Shown: positions 41,001 to 52,398 of the stretch, piece by piece | Layout of the letters: each line of letters opens with the position of its first letter | How positions within the stretch are numbered: the first letter of the stretch is position 1 | From: Spirodela intermedia | Taxonomy: Eukaryota; Streptophyta; Magnoliopsida; Alismatales; Araceae | NCBI GenBank assembly: GCA_902729315.2 | Contig: LR746275.1 | Span: forward strand, 4,126,185-4,190,184 | Direction: 5' to 3' | Length of the DNA: 64,000 nucleotides | Position numbers and translations under genes: made by a program | The notes under the pieces: model-generated | The model's database searches: none | Told to the model about the DNA's origin: nothing | What the model saw: the letters and a program-made list of their open reading frames with translations, nothing else

Positions 41001-42188
41001 TAAGAACTGTTCGCACATTGGGTGAAAGGAAAATATTTGTCTTCTTGGCAATGCCAGGGAGGTTCAAAACGAGGCAGTCCTTTGTGGAGGTGGTATTACC
41101 TTTGGCAATTATGAGAATTAAAGGAGACGATCCTTGCGAATTTATGTTGTACGATATGCTTATGTGAGAACCTTCATTGAGATAGTACACCCATTCCTGG
41201 GATGGATGTAGTTACGGACATTAGGAAGATAAAGAGTGAAGGGAACTTACAGAGACGCAGAGAGGACAGACATAATGGTGGGCAAGAATGTCTCACCTTG
41301 TGGAGACCGTCTATTACAGATACATTGTGGATTTCAGACCACATGACTTTAACATCTAGTGGAGGTCGTTCAGAGAAGCCATAAAGCTCTGGACCTTGTG
41401 CGCCGGTGTCAGACTGAAGCTGTTTGTGAAGAAAAGATGTTAAACGTTGTATACGGGACTCCAGTAAGATGACGTGAGAGGATAATATAGAGAGGCTATT
41501 TATTCACTTATGACCTATATTTTATCTCGCTATTTTTCTTGAAGATCTTCATCCGTTCATTCCATTCAAATAGAAGATGATTGGCCCTACTAAGCATAAG
41601 AGGTATCAAAATAAAGCAAGGCACTGACGCGCCTTGATATCCTGAACGAACAAGGAATTGGCGTCGAGGATCTGGGAGGAATTGGGGCCGAGGACGAGGT
41701 TGGTGGACCCATAGAAGCCGAGGATCAGAGTCATGGACGCTGCTGCGAAGGAAAGGAAAGGAAGGTTGATAAAAAGGAAGAGAGAACATCTCACACCTTG
41801 ATGCTTTATAGAATTGAGAAACAAACCGGGGAGAAAAAGAGGAGCCAGATGGAGGGAGAAGCTGACCGAAAGACCAAAATGTGAGTAGAACGACAAGACA
41901 GGACCAGGTTTCCTCCCTCGTCCCCTCGTAGAGCCATGTTGCAGCCACGTCGTTAGCTGGCGGCGGAGACGACGAGGATACAGTAGCGTGGTAAGTAAGG
42001 ATCCCTAGCATCCGGGGCTGATGACGCTGTTGGTTGTGATCCGGGTGTCGTCGATGTCCCTCGTTCCCCTCTTCAACAGTGGCTGACGGAAAATTGGAGG
42101 CGTTCGCCCCGTCGTGGGGTGGACTGCTGCCAGTGTGAGGTGAAGCGGAAGCATAGTCTTGGGAGGAGCGGTCAGATCCCTCTTCCAT
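38056..42188 (-). CDS. APD2: APD-type membrane RING E3 ubiquitin ligase, ten exons
   Basis: Relative of ABERRANT POLLEN DEVELOPMENT proteins, endomembrane RING-type E3 ligases needed for pollen mitosis II. Exons are 42188-41867, 41739-41633, 41419-41297, 41196-41100, 40427-40353, 40262-40180, 39992-39846, 38785-38713, 38599-38263 and 38131-38056. They join in phase to 479 residues. Order of features: a disordered Ser/Pro-rich head; a first membrane span around [20 protein letters not shown]; the family lumenal domain ([64 protein letters not shown]); a second span [17 protein letters not shown]; and a C-terminal C3HC4 RING with [19 protein letters not shown] and [12 protein letters not shown]. 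Intron 2 seems to begin with GC (GCGCGT after AAG at 41633); this is the only donor found that keeps frame. The start is uncertain: an in-frame ATG at 42299 would add 37 residues encoded by tandem repeats. The APD2 symbol rests on gene neighbourhood and is tentative. Confidence 0.85.
39109..39707. other. Overlapping antiparallel open frames inside APD intron 7
   Basis: Within the 1060-bp intron a plus-strand frame of 125 codons (39109-39486) overlaps a minus-strand frame of 120 codons (39707-39345). The minus frame reads [20 protein letters not shown] and has an Asp/Gly-rich middle. I do not recognise either protein. A retroelement fragment caught in the intron is possible. Neither frame is needed for the APD reading frame. 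Confidence 0.35.
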
Positions 42189-42385
42189 CCTGCGAAGAAG
42201 TGATGAAGGACGTTCGACTGCGGGTGACAGAAGCCGTGATTGTGCGAGGGGCGACGGCCTCCTGCGAAGAAGTGAACAAGGACGTTCGACTGCGGGCAAC
42301 GGAAGCTGTGGTTGTGTGAGGACAGATGGCCTCCCGCGAAGAAATGAACAAGGGCGGTCGACTGCAGTTGACGGAAGCTTCTGGC
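42175..42385. repeat. Tandem repeat of about 73 bp across the APD 5' end
   Basis: Three imperfect units begin near 42185, 42260 and 42333. In plus orientation each contains CTGCGAAGAAGTGA or a variant, then AAGGACGTTCGACTGCGGG, then GAAGC.GTG. The unit nearest the gene overlaps the chosen start codon, so the repeat forms the 5' untranslated region or an extended N-terminus. Confidence 0.75.
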
Positions 42386-42399
42386 ATCTTTTGCGTGGA

Positions 42400-44609
42400 G
42401 AAGAGAAGAGAGAAGACCAGTTGGTGGGTTGGAATGGGCGGCATCGCCCGCCAGTCGTAACTGCTCAAGAAGGTCGAGAACTCCAGGAGAGCGGAGAGGA
42501 CTAGCCGGTGAGAAGGACCCCCCAACCGCTGTATGTGAAACAGGTGATTTTATTGAGGCACTCTCCTAACCTCTGTCTACAGGCTGGAAGTATCTACTAA
42601 TCTCATATTTTTTTGTAAGATGTGGGATATGATTTCCCAAAAAAAGTTATTATTAAGCCAATATATCTTTCAGGGCACCATTCCACTACTTTAGACATTG
42701 CTCGTGAACTTTGGTACGAAATTTGGTAATATCGATAAATGATGGAAATTTACACTAACCTATTGTAAGAAATTACTATATTACTCTTTTATATAATAAC
42801 TCACCTTAACTAGTTAAAATATTTCATTTCTCAACCAAAAATTTAAAAAACCTAAAAAATTAAAATTAAAAAACAAAACCCTTCATTAATAAGGTTTAAG
42901 GTTTAGGTAATAGTCCTAGTTTTTAAGTGAGCTACAATTAAGATAGGGAGGGGAGCTCCTAACCTTATTTTTTTATGCTTGGGCCCCAAATTGAGCTACA
43001 TTTCACTTAGATAGTGTGGTTATTATGAGTCCTGAGTTCTAAGCATGTCCCAATTTTCCTATCACAAATAACTGGTTGCTGTGGCCTGAAAACTCTAGCA
43101 ACCTTGTGCTTCCTGCGACTGTTTAATCTTTGCTATGTATGCTTCTTATTTCTCCATGTCCATGATCACATTGTTAGCCACATGGTTGTGTTCCTTGTCA
43201 TTTGTTAGTGTAGTTTGGAAACTCTAAAACATTTCCTCTTCATTAAAGTGCGAGATTTTCTGCTGCATGTGCACCATATTTCTTGTTTCTTCCATATTCA
43301 AGACCAGATTTCAGCCACCATGTGCGGTTCTCATCCCTTTTATACTTCTGGGTTTTCATCAAATATTTATCCAACGTTCAGTTATGGTGTGCATTTTTGT
43401 ACTGTTGATGATGCTCTACCTGTTTTGTGAAAGCATCTCAAAGATGCAATGACTCATCATTTTTACAGTTATATCTGATAAGAAATATCCTCCTTTTCTT
43501 GTTGAGAATGGAGATCCTACATATGTAGATTGCACAGAAACAACTATAAAAAGGAAAACAGAACCCTCGGTAGAAATATCAATTTTACTATGCTCGAAGA
43601 GGAAATCAATATTTGCCTCAATGCTTCAAGTTTGTTTCAGGTTTTCATAGCTATGTTTTTTTGAATTTCAGGTATCTTCTTATTCTGTTTCATGATGCTC
43701 TAGTTGAGGTGTGGATGATGACAAAAAATCCAATGATGGTAAAAGGCTCGATCTGCCTAACCAAGTTCTTTGTGTAACCTGTTGCCATTAATGCTTTACA
43801 AGAAATTTGTCATGGTTGTCATGCTCCCATTGTTACCTTAGTGATGTATTAATGAAGATAATAATATACATTTCTCAGTATGATGTTGATATAGATGATG
43901 AAGGTGAACTACATTTTTCACTCTTTACTTTTTTATCTCAGTTGATTACCTTGCAAATGAGGCATAACATATTATAAGATGACGAGCAGCTAACTAGATT
44001 CTTCACCCTATTTTATTTATTGCTCTAGTACATGGAAAATGATATAATTTTCATTTATCGGTTCGGTTTTACCTTTTCTTTTATCTTGCTAAACGTTTTA
44101 GGCTTAGAAATTGTAAAATTTGCGTATTGTATCATTCCCAAAGGATTTATTTGAATATATATGCTGTTGCAGCTTAGATCGTTAGCTCTACCTTTCACAT
44201 TAATGGAATGGACACTTCCAAGTGTACCTCGTCCTAGTCAGAATGAAACTTCTATATAAACTACATCTTTCTCAAGGGAACAGCCATCATTAGTAGATAC
44301 AGTGCAAAATGAATCTACTTTAAAAAGTATGTAGGGCACAGTTTATTCATGCTGATTAATAATTTATGATACATTCTTTGAGTTTCAACTTGGATTCTTC
44401 CATGTGTTCCTCTGATGTATGTCCATTGATTGTTAATTTTATAGAATGAACAACCTCTTCTCCCACAAATGACACATCTGAAAGTTTTGCATTCACACTG
44501 ACAAATGGAGCTCTTGATGTGTTTGAAGTTTAGGGGAAAAGAATATATGATTTCAGATATTTATTTCTCCTTCCTACTTTGAATTTTAATATTTTGTTGA
44601 TATTGTTCA
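42400..44609. other. AT-rich intergenic DNA, no supported gene
   Basis: Left edge is the GC-rich APD upstream flank (to about 42540). The rest is AT-rich with scattered short frames and no recognised domain. Degenerate transposon DNA is likely but could not be classified. Confidence 0.35.
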
Positions 44610-46250
44610 TTGGTCTATACTAGAATTTGAATTGGCATCTAGTTACTTTTTATAGTGAGAAATTAACAGAAGCTAGAAGAAAGTGGACTACATATGAATT
44701 ACAATTTTATGTTGTGATTAGATCATTACATACTTGGGAACACTACTTGATTCAACAAGAATTTAATTTATTTATTGACCATCAAGCTTTGAAATTAATT
44801 AATAGTGAGACCACCATCAACAAAATACATGCTAGATAAATTTTATTTATTTAAAAGTTTTTTTTTATGATAAAGCACAAATTAGGAAAATCAAACAAAG
44901 TGGCTAATGCACTGAATATATTTGACTCATGCTTGAAATTCAGTATTATGAGTCACCCACAAATTGATGGTCAAAATAGAAGTGACAGGACACTGGGTAA
45001 TTTAATCTATTGTATTTTAAGAGACAAACCAAGACAATAGGATCTTACCTTAGCTCAAGCAAAATTTACATACAATTCTATGATAAATTGGTCTACAAAT
45101 TACTCTCCATTTTCTATTGTCTACTATTTTCTACCAAAAGTTCCTATTGACTTAATTGAAGTATCAAGAAAACATGATACTAATGTAGTAGCAAATAGCA
45201 TGGTAAAATATATCTAAATAATGCATGAGAATGTGAAGAGACATCTTACAATCAATTATGTAAACTACAAAGAAAATGTAGACAGAAAAATAAGAAAGAT
45301 GATCTTTGAAGTTGGTGATCTAATTATTATATACTTGAGAAAAAAATGATTGCCAATAGAAAATTAACACAAACTCAATCCATGGAAGTATGGTCCATTT
45401 AAAGTCCTTCAAAAGATTAATGATAATACATGTCATTGATTTATCAGAGATAATGGAAATATCATCTACATTCAATGATATGGATATCTATGAATATACA
45501 ATATTTAGAGCAAGTTACAAACTTTAAGACGAGTCCTTTTCAAAAAGGGGAGACTATTGATGTAGCCGAAACCCTGAAGCCCACTACTTAAGAAGCCTAA
45601 AGCTCAGTATTGATGCACCTTGGAGCCCATTACTATTGCAGTTTGAAGCCCACTTTACTAGCCTAATTATAAAATTAGGCCCATATATCTATTTTTATTA
45701 TTTTTCAAATTTCAATTGAAATTTAAATTTAAATTTCAAAATTCAAATTTGAAATTCAAATTTCAATTGAAATTTAAATTTAAATTTCAAAATTCAAATT
45801 TGAAATTCAAATTTCATCTGAAATTCAATTTTTTGTTTGAATTCAATTTTTTTTTTCAAATTCAAATTTCAGCCAAAATTTGATTTTAAATTTAGATTTC
45901 ATTTGAAATTCAAATTTTGGCACCCAAATCAAGACTCTTTAGCCTATCTAAAGGCACCCCCTATGGTCCTAGAGGCATATTACCTTTTTTTCAATATAAC
46001 TTCTTGACTTTTCTTCCTTTGAAGTTCTCTTCTTCTACTAATGGCCTCTAGCACCCCTATGGACTCAAGGAACCTGTTCTTGATTTTGTGGATTCAAAAT
46101 CACTCCCTTGTGGACTCAAAGGACCATCCTCTTCACTCTATGAATTTAGAGTGAAAGGACAATCATTGAAGTGTATTTTTTGAGGATTCAAGACTTGTCT
46201 TCAACCTCCACAACATCAAAGTTGATCACAACTCATTCAAGCCATTGCCT
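44610..46250 (+). mobile_element. Decayed, internally deleted Ty3/gypsy retrotransposon
   Basis: A plus-strand RNase H fragment at 44627-44836 reads FYSEKLTEARRKWTTYELQF and FIDHQALKLINSE, as in gypsy pol. A short connection follows (MIKHKLGKSNKVANAL). The sequence then jumps to the integrase C-terminal region: MSHPQIDGQNRSDRTLGNLI (near 44950), FEVGDLIIIYLRKK (near 45310) and WKYGPFKVLQKINDN. The DDE integrase core is missing. Several stops interrupt the frame. A polypurine run AAAAAGGGGAGAC at about 45544 is followed by TGATGTAGCC at about 45559, a credible 3' LTR start. The LTR end was not resolved and is placed roughly. Confidence 0.75.
45709..45900. repeat. AT-rich tandem repeat of about 51 bp with internal palindromes
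   Basis: Two near-identical units of about 51 bp, then a degenerating third, are built from AAATTTCAATTGAAATTT, AAATTTAAATTT and TTCAAATTTGAA. All of these are self-complementary. The repeat lies inside the probable gypsy 3' LTR. Confidence 0.8.
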
Positions 46251-46261
46251 CCTTAAGTTTT

Positions 46262-48545
46262 GCTATATCATGAACACATAAAGAGGTGAACTACACCTCA
46301 CTTATGATGATATTATACCAACATGGGGTTACACTGATGAAGGAGGAATGAGAATAGTCTCATTTTCCTCAAAGGAGGTCTCTTAGTTGGCAAAGGCCTT
46401 CCAATTTTCTCTAATAGGACACTTCACCATGAAACACTCCCACCTCAATGATATCTGGCCCCTAGGCATTTTTAGGATAGATAGTCATCAATGCCTATAA
46501 TTATTAGAGCATCTTTATCCATTTTGAGCTCGAGACTGACTACTAGAAAACCTAGAGTAAGACCACATGAGAGATCTAGGATAGTATTATGCACACATAG
46601 ATGGACCTTATAGATAGGCGACATTTTTCGAGAGTAATAGTTACACTCTATTCTAATTTAGATAGGTTTCCTAGCCTACCAACACATTTGTTCATGCCTA
46701 AGGCACTTGAGTCTTTGACGAACTTAGTTAGTATATTTATATGTATGTGTAGAGGTAGACCTCTTGACCGCCCTTAGTGTATGATCATTGTATAGAATGG
46801 GGATGAGAAGATCTACCATGCAGTCATATACGAGAGACTACCTCATTTTTTTACACACACTACATAGTTTTCAAACACACCATCTACATTTGTCGACATA
46901 AGATCATCTCATCATCTTCTGAGTCTATCGCAATTTATCTATCATTCCTAGCATATGATGATTATATCACTAAGGCGGGGAAGACTATACCTAATCGTCA
47001 TCCTATATAGAATTTATATGCTCTTTCTCAATCACTACCGATCTAGGTTGTCCCTCCAACAAGCCCTAAGAGAACAGCCCCACCTACGTCAGTGTCACAT
47101 CTTGTCCCTCGAGCATTCACTTCCACCTGAAATGAGAGGAAGATGATAGTAGGCCCAACACTTCTCATACTAATAGGTAAGAGGAAGATAGTCTAGACAT
47201 CGAATGTTTTCAAAGCTCTAGACACCTTGATTGAGAAGGCTGACAATGTTCTTATCATAAGAGAAGATAGCAGCCCATGGGTTCAACAACACTCTCCCAA
47301 ATGAAGAGGGCTTACTATTACTTCATCTTCAACTAACTCCTCTCTATCCTCTAGACCTTCACCTCTTACTATCTCTCTGTCACCAACTAGCTCCTCTCCA
47401 TCTATTAGACCCTCTCCACTCTCACACACTTTCTATTATGTCTGGTGGATGGAGAGGAGCTAATTGAGGATGAAGTAGTAGTAGGGCCCCCTCATTTGGG
47501 AGAGTGTTGTCGAGCTCGTAGACTACTATCTTCTCCTATGATGAGAACATTGTCAACCTCCTCAGTCAAGGTGCCTAGAGCCTAGAAAACATTTGATGTT
47601 TGAATTGTCTTCCCCTTATCTACTAGTATGAGAGGTTTTGAGCCTACTATCATCTTCCTCCCTTTTCGGTTGGAAGTGGATGCTTGAAGGATAAGATGTG
47701 ACACAGATGTAGGTGGGGCTCTCTTCCTAGAGTCGGTTGGAAGGACATCAGCCTAGATTGGTAGTGGTCGAGAGGGAGCATGCGAGCTTTATATAAGACG
47801 GTGACTAGATGTAGTCTTTTCTACCTCAATGATATAATCATCATATGAAAGGGGTGATAAATAAATCGTGGTAGACTCTGAAGATGATGGGGTGGTCTTA
47901 TGTCGACAAGTGTGAATGATGTGTCCGAAAATTATGTAGTGGGTGTAAAAATAAGATAGTCTCTTGTATATTACTGCATGATAGATTTTTTCATCCTCAT
48001 TTTGCACAATAATCATGTGTCAAAAAAAGGTCAAGAGGTCTACCTTTACACATACGTATAATTATCTTAACTACATTCACCAAGGACTCAAGTGACTTAG
48101 GTATGAATAAATGTGTTGGTAGGTTAAGAAAACCTATTCAAATTGAAATAGTGTGCAATTTTTTTCTTCAGAAAATGTCATCTATCTATGGGGTCCATCT
48201 ATATGTGTGCATAATAGTATCCTAGATCTCTCATGTGTACTTGCTCCAAACTTTCTAATAATTAGTCTTGAGCTCAAAATTGATAAAGACACCCTAATAA
48301 TCACCTTACTATGAAAATATTTAGGGGTCAAATAAATCTTATGGATATCATCAAGGTGGAGGTGTTTCGTGGTGAAGCACCCTATTAGAGAACATTAGAA
48401 GGCCTCCGGCAATTGGGAGACCTCCATTGAGGAAAATGAGATTATTCTCATTTCCCCTTCATCAATGTAACCCCATGTTGGTATGACATCATCATAAGTG
48501 GAGTGTAGTTCACCTCTTTGTGTGTTTATGACTGTAGGAGTGGGT
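46262..48545. repeat. Large inverted repeat of LINE ORF1 fragments
   Basis: Left arm (about 46262-47420, plus sense) and right arm (about 47450-48545, minus sense) mirror each other. Examples are ACATGGGGTTACACTGATGA at 46321 against its reverse complement near 48480, and CAACACTCTCCCAAATGA near 47286 against its reverse complement near 47500. Both arms encode LINE ORF1. The right arm reads IYKRLSYFYTHYIIFGHIIH on the minus strand (48016-47789), the CCHC-knuckle region of plant L1 ORF1. Both are riddled with stops. The spacer is only about 30 bp. Confidence 0.75.
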
Positions 48546-51298
48546 TGTTGTCCTACTAGTCATTAGGCCCAAGACTTGGCTTGGGCCTAGGTGGGCTGGG
48601 CTAGCTCAGCTTGGGCATAAGCAGCTTGGGCTTGAGTGGTTTAGGCTAGTGGGTTTGTGCTTAGGTGGGCTGGGCCAGCTTAGTCTGGGCGTGTTCGGCC
48701 TAAGCTCGACAGCTTGGGCCAGTGGGGCCTGGGCCGGTGTGGTCAGCCCTGGTTTCTGCAACTTGGGCCAGCATGCTATGAGCCAGCACAATCTGGCCCC
48801 TGGTTGGCTGGGTTGTTGTGACCACAGCTTTTGACATAGATGACATCATTCACGTCGCAAACAATGGAATGGTGCCTACAAAAAGTTGTGGCACCAAAAT
48901 CCGTGTCATTGATTTCAATTTCAATAGATAGATTTAAGCTCTTATTAGCACCCTACATGTCAGCTCTCACTGATGCAGGCACATACACTATAACCGAGGA
49001 AATGACGTCAGCCGTTTGCAGTGTCTTTTCCTCTAATAAATCTAGTTTGTTGATCTGTAGATCAACAATTGGAATTTTGAGGGAGTCTAAGATAGCGGCA
49101 TAGGTGGAGGTGTCTTTTGGGAACTTATTAGTAGAGTACTAGCCTGGAATGATAATAGTTGAGATGGAATTTGTGAGCTCGAAGAATTTTGAAAGAGTCT
49201 GAGATAGAAGTGGACGCTCAAAGGATGGGATGTGTCATCGGGGTAGGTGGAGTTGTCATTTGGGAACCTGTTGGTGGGGTACTAGCTTAGAATGATAATG
49301 GTTGAGATGAAATTTGTGAGCTCAGTGTAAGATGACGACTAGAAGTAGTCTTGTTTGCCTCAGCAATGTAATCGTCATACGAGAGAGGTGGTAAGTGAAT
49401 AGATGTAGACCCTAATGGTGATAAAGTATTTTTCTACCGACGTGTGAATAGTGTGTCTAAAAACCGTGGTGTGTGTAGAAATAAGGTAATCTCTCATAGA
49501 TAATAGTTTAGTAAATTTTTTCATCCTTATTCTACACAATAATTAAAAGGTCTACCTTTACACATACGTATATATATCTTAGATGATTGAATATTTTAAT
49601 ACCTAGATTTAGGCGTATAAACATTCTAATTGTATTTGCTAAGGACTCAAGTGCTTTAGACATGAATAGATGTGTTGACAAGCTTAAAAAACTTATTTAA
49701 ACTAGAGTAAAGTGAGATTATTTTTCTCAAGCGGTGCTGTCAATATATGAAGTCTATCTATGAGTGTACATAATGGTACTCTGAATCTCTCATATGGTTT
49801 GACTTTAAACTTTTTGATAGTCAACCTCGAGCTCGAATTAGAAGAAGATGCTTTAATAATCACAAGTGTCAATGGCTACATTTTCTTGAAAGTGTCTAAG
49901 GGCTAAATATTTTTTTTTGATATGATCTAAGTGAGGATATTTTCTAGTAAAACATTCAATCAATACAAATTAGAATACTTTAGCCAACTAAGAGACTTTT
50001 TTCGAAGAGAATGAGACTATTCTCATTCTTTCTTCTTCAATATAACCTTGTGGTAATAAGTCCGTGGTGGTGTAAACAGAGAGTAATAGAGTTTTATGTG
50101 TGTTCTGAATTGTAAGAATAGATTGTGCTCCTATAAGTTACTAAGCCTAAGTCTTGGCTAGGGTTTGAGTGAACTAAGCCGATGTCAGATATTTGTGTGG
50201 GCTGAGCTAATATGACTTGGGCTCGACCTTCGATCTAGATTGACTCTACCGCGCAGATTTTATTTTAATAGTAGCGGGCCGCCCATGTGCTTAGGCCCGC
50301 ACAATCTTGGGTTTTGCAGCCTCAATTTGAGGGGGCGCCGCCGCCACCATAGTGGCGCCACCCCCGTCAGCCTTTGCCGAGGGGGACGCCTTGGATACCA
50401 TGACTGATGTAACGGCGTCAGCAGAATGCGGTGCCTTTATCTCGGCTCCCTTTTGTCTGTTGAGCTCGCCGCTGAGGGGAGGCCTTGGGAAGCTGACAAG
50501 TCCACGTCAGCCGACACCACCCCGACATCTGCCGCATTTTCCTCTCGTCGATCCTCACTGTTGATCTCAGGATCAACGGTGAGGTCAGGGGAGACGGTGC
50601 CACGTGCCGTTGCCCCTTTCCCGCAGAGCAAGGGATTGGCGCCAGGAGTCATCACCATCGTTTGCGGAAACAAAGGGGGCGCCGGCCAACGGCGAATCAT
50701 AGTCGTTCATGAGGCGGTCGTTCAGCCCATTACCGGCCCCAATTTTTGGGCCATCAATAGGCCCCTCGGATGATGTTTTATCGCCGCCCAAAGGGATAGG
50801 TCGCCCCTCAGGCATGTCATGCGGCGGTATGGGAACCGTCATTGCCACGTGGCGGTTTCCTATTTGATCGCATGCTTCGCTCAGTTTTTCATCCGGCAGA
50901 CATGAGTCCGCCAATGAAATCTCTGATCTACTCATCAAGTAAGCATGGGAACAAGATGATGAAGAAGAGAAATATGTAGAGCACAGAAGTACGATTCAAA
51001 TGATTCCAAAATATTAAACTTTGGCCGAGTAACTAGAGAGATATTACATTTATAATGAAATGTCCGGAAAAATACTTCTCGATGAAGAAATCCTAACAAC
51101 GAAGGCTTCAATCCACTATTTTCGACGCTTAATAGCTCGAAAATGATAGATTTTCGCCTTCCGAATCCAATGAAATTGGTTTCAGTGCCATCCGAGGTCA
51201 CATGAGAGAGATATCGCCATCTGAGATGGAGGTCAGTTGAAGGTGAAGAGAGAGAAGCTCCCGCGAGGAGAGAGAAAATAGTTGGGCAAATGGGGGTA
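48546..51298 (-). mobile_element. Degenerate LINE ORF1 copies with 5' end at 51.3 kb
   Basis: Minus-strand fragments match the ORF1 of the longer LINE further right. The start MTSDGTETNFIGFGRRKSI at 51201 parallels MTSDRAETFSIRFGRPTTI at 62790, and both share a GTGACCTC..GAT leader. A GC-rich stretch (50270-50940) and a shorter one (48546-48830, rich in TTGGGC/CTGGGC) correspond to its Ala/Pro-rich segment. Blocks near 49098-49195 and 49222-49320 are a direct duplication. At least two partial ORF1 copies therefore lie in tandem. No ORF2 was found. The right end, which is the 5' end of the element, joins TTTAGGG repeats at 51299. Confidence 0.7.
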
Positions 51299-51320
51299 TT
51301 TTAGGGTTTAGGGTTTTTTT
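51299..51320 (+). repeat. Telomeric-repeat/poly(T) junction 1
   Basis: TTTTAGGGTTTAGGG (51299-51313) is followed by seven T. To the right the antisense 3' untranslated region of the adenylate kinase retrocopy begins. Confidence 0.9.
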
Positions 51321-52398
51321 CTACAAAATGAGGGAATTTTCTTTTCTGAAAATTTACACAACATGAGTTGAGGACGCATTAAATAAATTCCTAGCACCCA
51401 CCCACCAAAATGGCACTTACAGAAAAGAAAGTGTACAAGATCAAGAAACGGAGCTAAAAAATGTCATCGATGATGAGCTTTCCTTGGATTTCTTGTCAAG
51501 AACCTCAGACAGTGCCACGTCGATCTCAGAGAATACTTCTCCCTTTGGAGCATTTCCATTGATCTTGACGGTGATGTTCTCATAGACTCCGAGCACAGCT
51601 TCCACATTCTGATGGTGGGTCTGCAACCGCAGCTTTACCTTTTCTTCAGTATCATCAAAGCGTTGAGTAAGCCTGGCGGCGATTTCTTCAATTTCAGGCG
51701 GTGAATACTTCAAGTGGTAGATTTTTCCGGTGACAGGGTCGAGCCTCCTCCCCACAACTCTCTCCACCAGGATATCCTCATCAACATCGAGAAGAATGAA
51801 AAGTTCAGGGTGGATGCCAAGATTTTCCAGAGCAACTGCCTGAGAAAGGCTTCTTGGATATCCATCCAGAAGCCAGCCATTTTCTTCTGCATCCAGTTGC
51901 AGTAAACGCTCTTTGACCATATTTACGACGATTTCATCAAGGACTAGCATCCCCTTTTCCATGTAATATTTTGCTTGCTTCCCATTCTCAGTCCCTGCTG
52001 CAACTTCTGCTTGTAGTAAATCTCCAGCAGCAATATGCACTAGTCCATACTTATCCTTGATCAGCTTGCACTGTGTACCCTTTCCAGATGCAGGAGCACT
52101 TGATATCATAATCTTCAGAGTCTCTGACTTTGCTGTTGCCAGGACAATCGACCGAGATTGGGGTGAAGCGCGCCTCCTGAAGCCAAAGGAGAAACAGCAT
52201 TTTGGAGCGCGATCGAGGCGAAGAGTGAGCCCAAGTGAGGACGACAACGAAAAAAGGGCAACAGAAAGGGACGACGAACGGGGCCCGCCTACAACGGGCT
52301 TGCTGGACGACGACGTAGAAGAGGGGTTCGCCGCTGCTGGTTTGGCAGCGGCAAAGGAGAGACAACCCAAGCAAGTCATAGACGCTGGCTCGCCCCTG
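51321..52398 (-). mobile_element. Retroposed adenylate kinase cDNA unit
   Basis: The whole segment is a spliced transcript copy on the minus strand: short 5' leader, CDS 52379-51441, then about 120 bp of 3' untranslated region and an A7 tail that abuts CCCTAAACCCTAAA. Its 5' end joins CCTTAAACCCTA directly. No target-site duplication other than telomeric text is visible. Confidence 0.8.
51441..52379 (-). CDS. Chloroplast-type adenylate kinase, intronless retrocopy
   Basis: A single open frame of 312 codons encodes a plastid adenylate kinase (ATP + AMP = 2 ADP), with a Ser/Ala-rich transit leader of about 90 residues. It matches the plant AMK2 type over its full length, with the CORE, NMP and LID parts present: APASGKGTQCKLIKDKYGL, LLDGYPRSLSQAVALENLG, RVVGRRLDPVTGKIYHLKY and RFDDTEEKVKLRLQTHHQN. 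The plant gene has several introns, so a contiguous frame with a poly(A) tail marks a processed copy. Two key positions differ from the family. The P-loop begins SAPASGKGT instead of GAPASGKGT. The AMP-contact Arg in GDLLRAE is Gln (GDLLQAE). The frame is intact, yet activity is doubtful. A weakly expressed retrogene or a young pseudogene are both possible. Confidence 0.85.
   Translation of the reverse strand: MTCLGCLSFAAAKPAAANPSSTSSSSKPVVGGPRSSSLSVALFSLSSSLGLTLRLDRAPKCCFSFGFRRRASPQSRSIVLATAKSETLKIMISSAPASGKGTQCKLIKDKYGLVHIAAGDLLQAEVAAGTENGKQAKYYMEKGMLVLDEIVVNMVKERLLQLDAEENGWLLDGYPRSLSQAVALENLGIHPELFILLDVDEDILVERVVGRRLDPVTGKIYHLKYSPPEIEEIAARLTQRFDDTEEKVKLRLQTHHQNVEAVLGVYENITVKINGNAPKGEVFSEIDVALSEVLDKKSKESSSSMTFFSSVS

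Noticed and set aside
46262-48545. Terminal inverted repeats of a DNA transposon
   Set aside because: The arms encode LINE ORF1 fragments and nearly meet in the middle. There is no transposase between them and no target duplication was seen.
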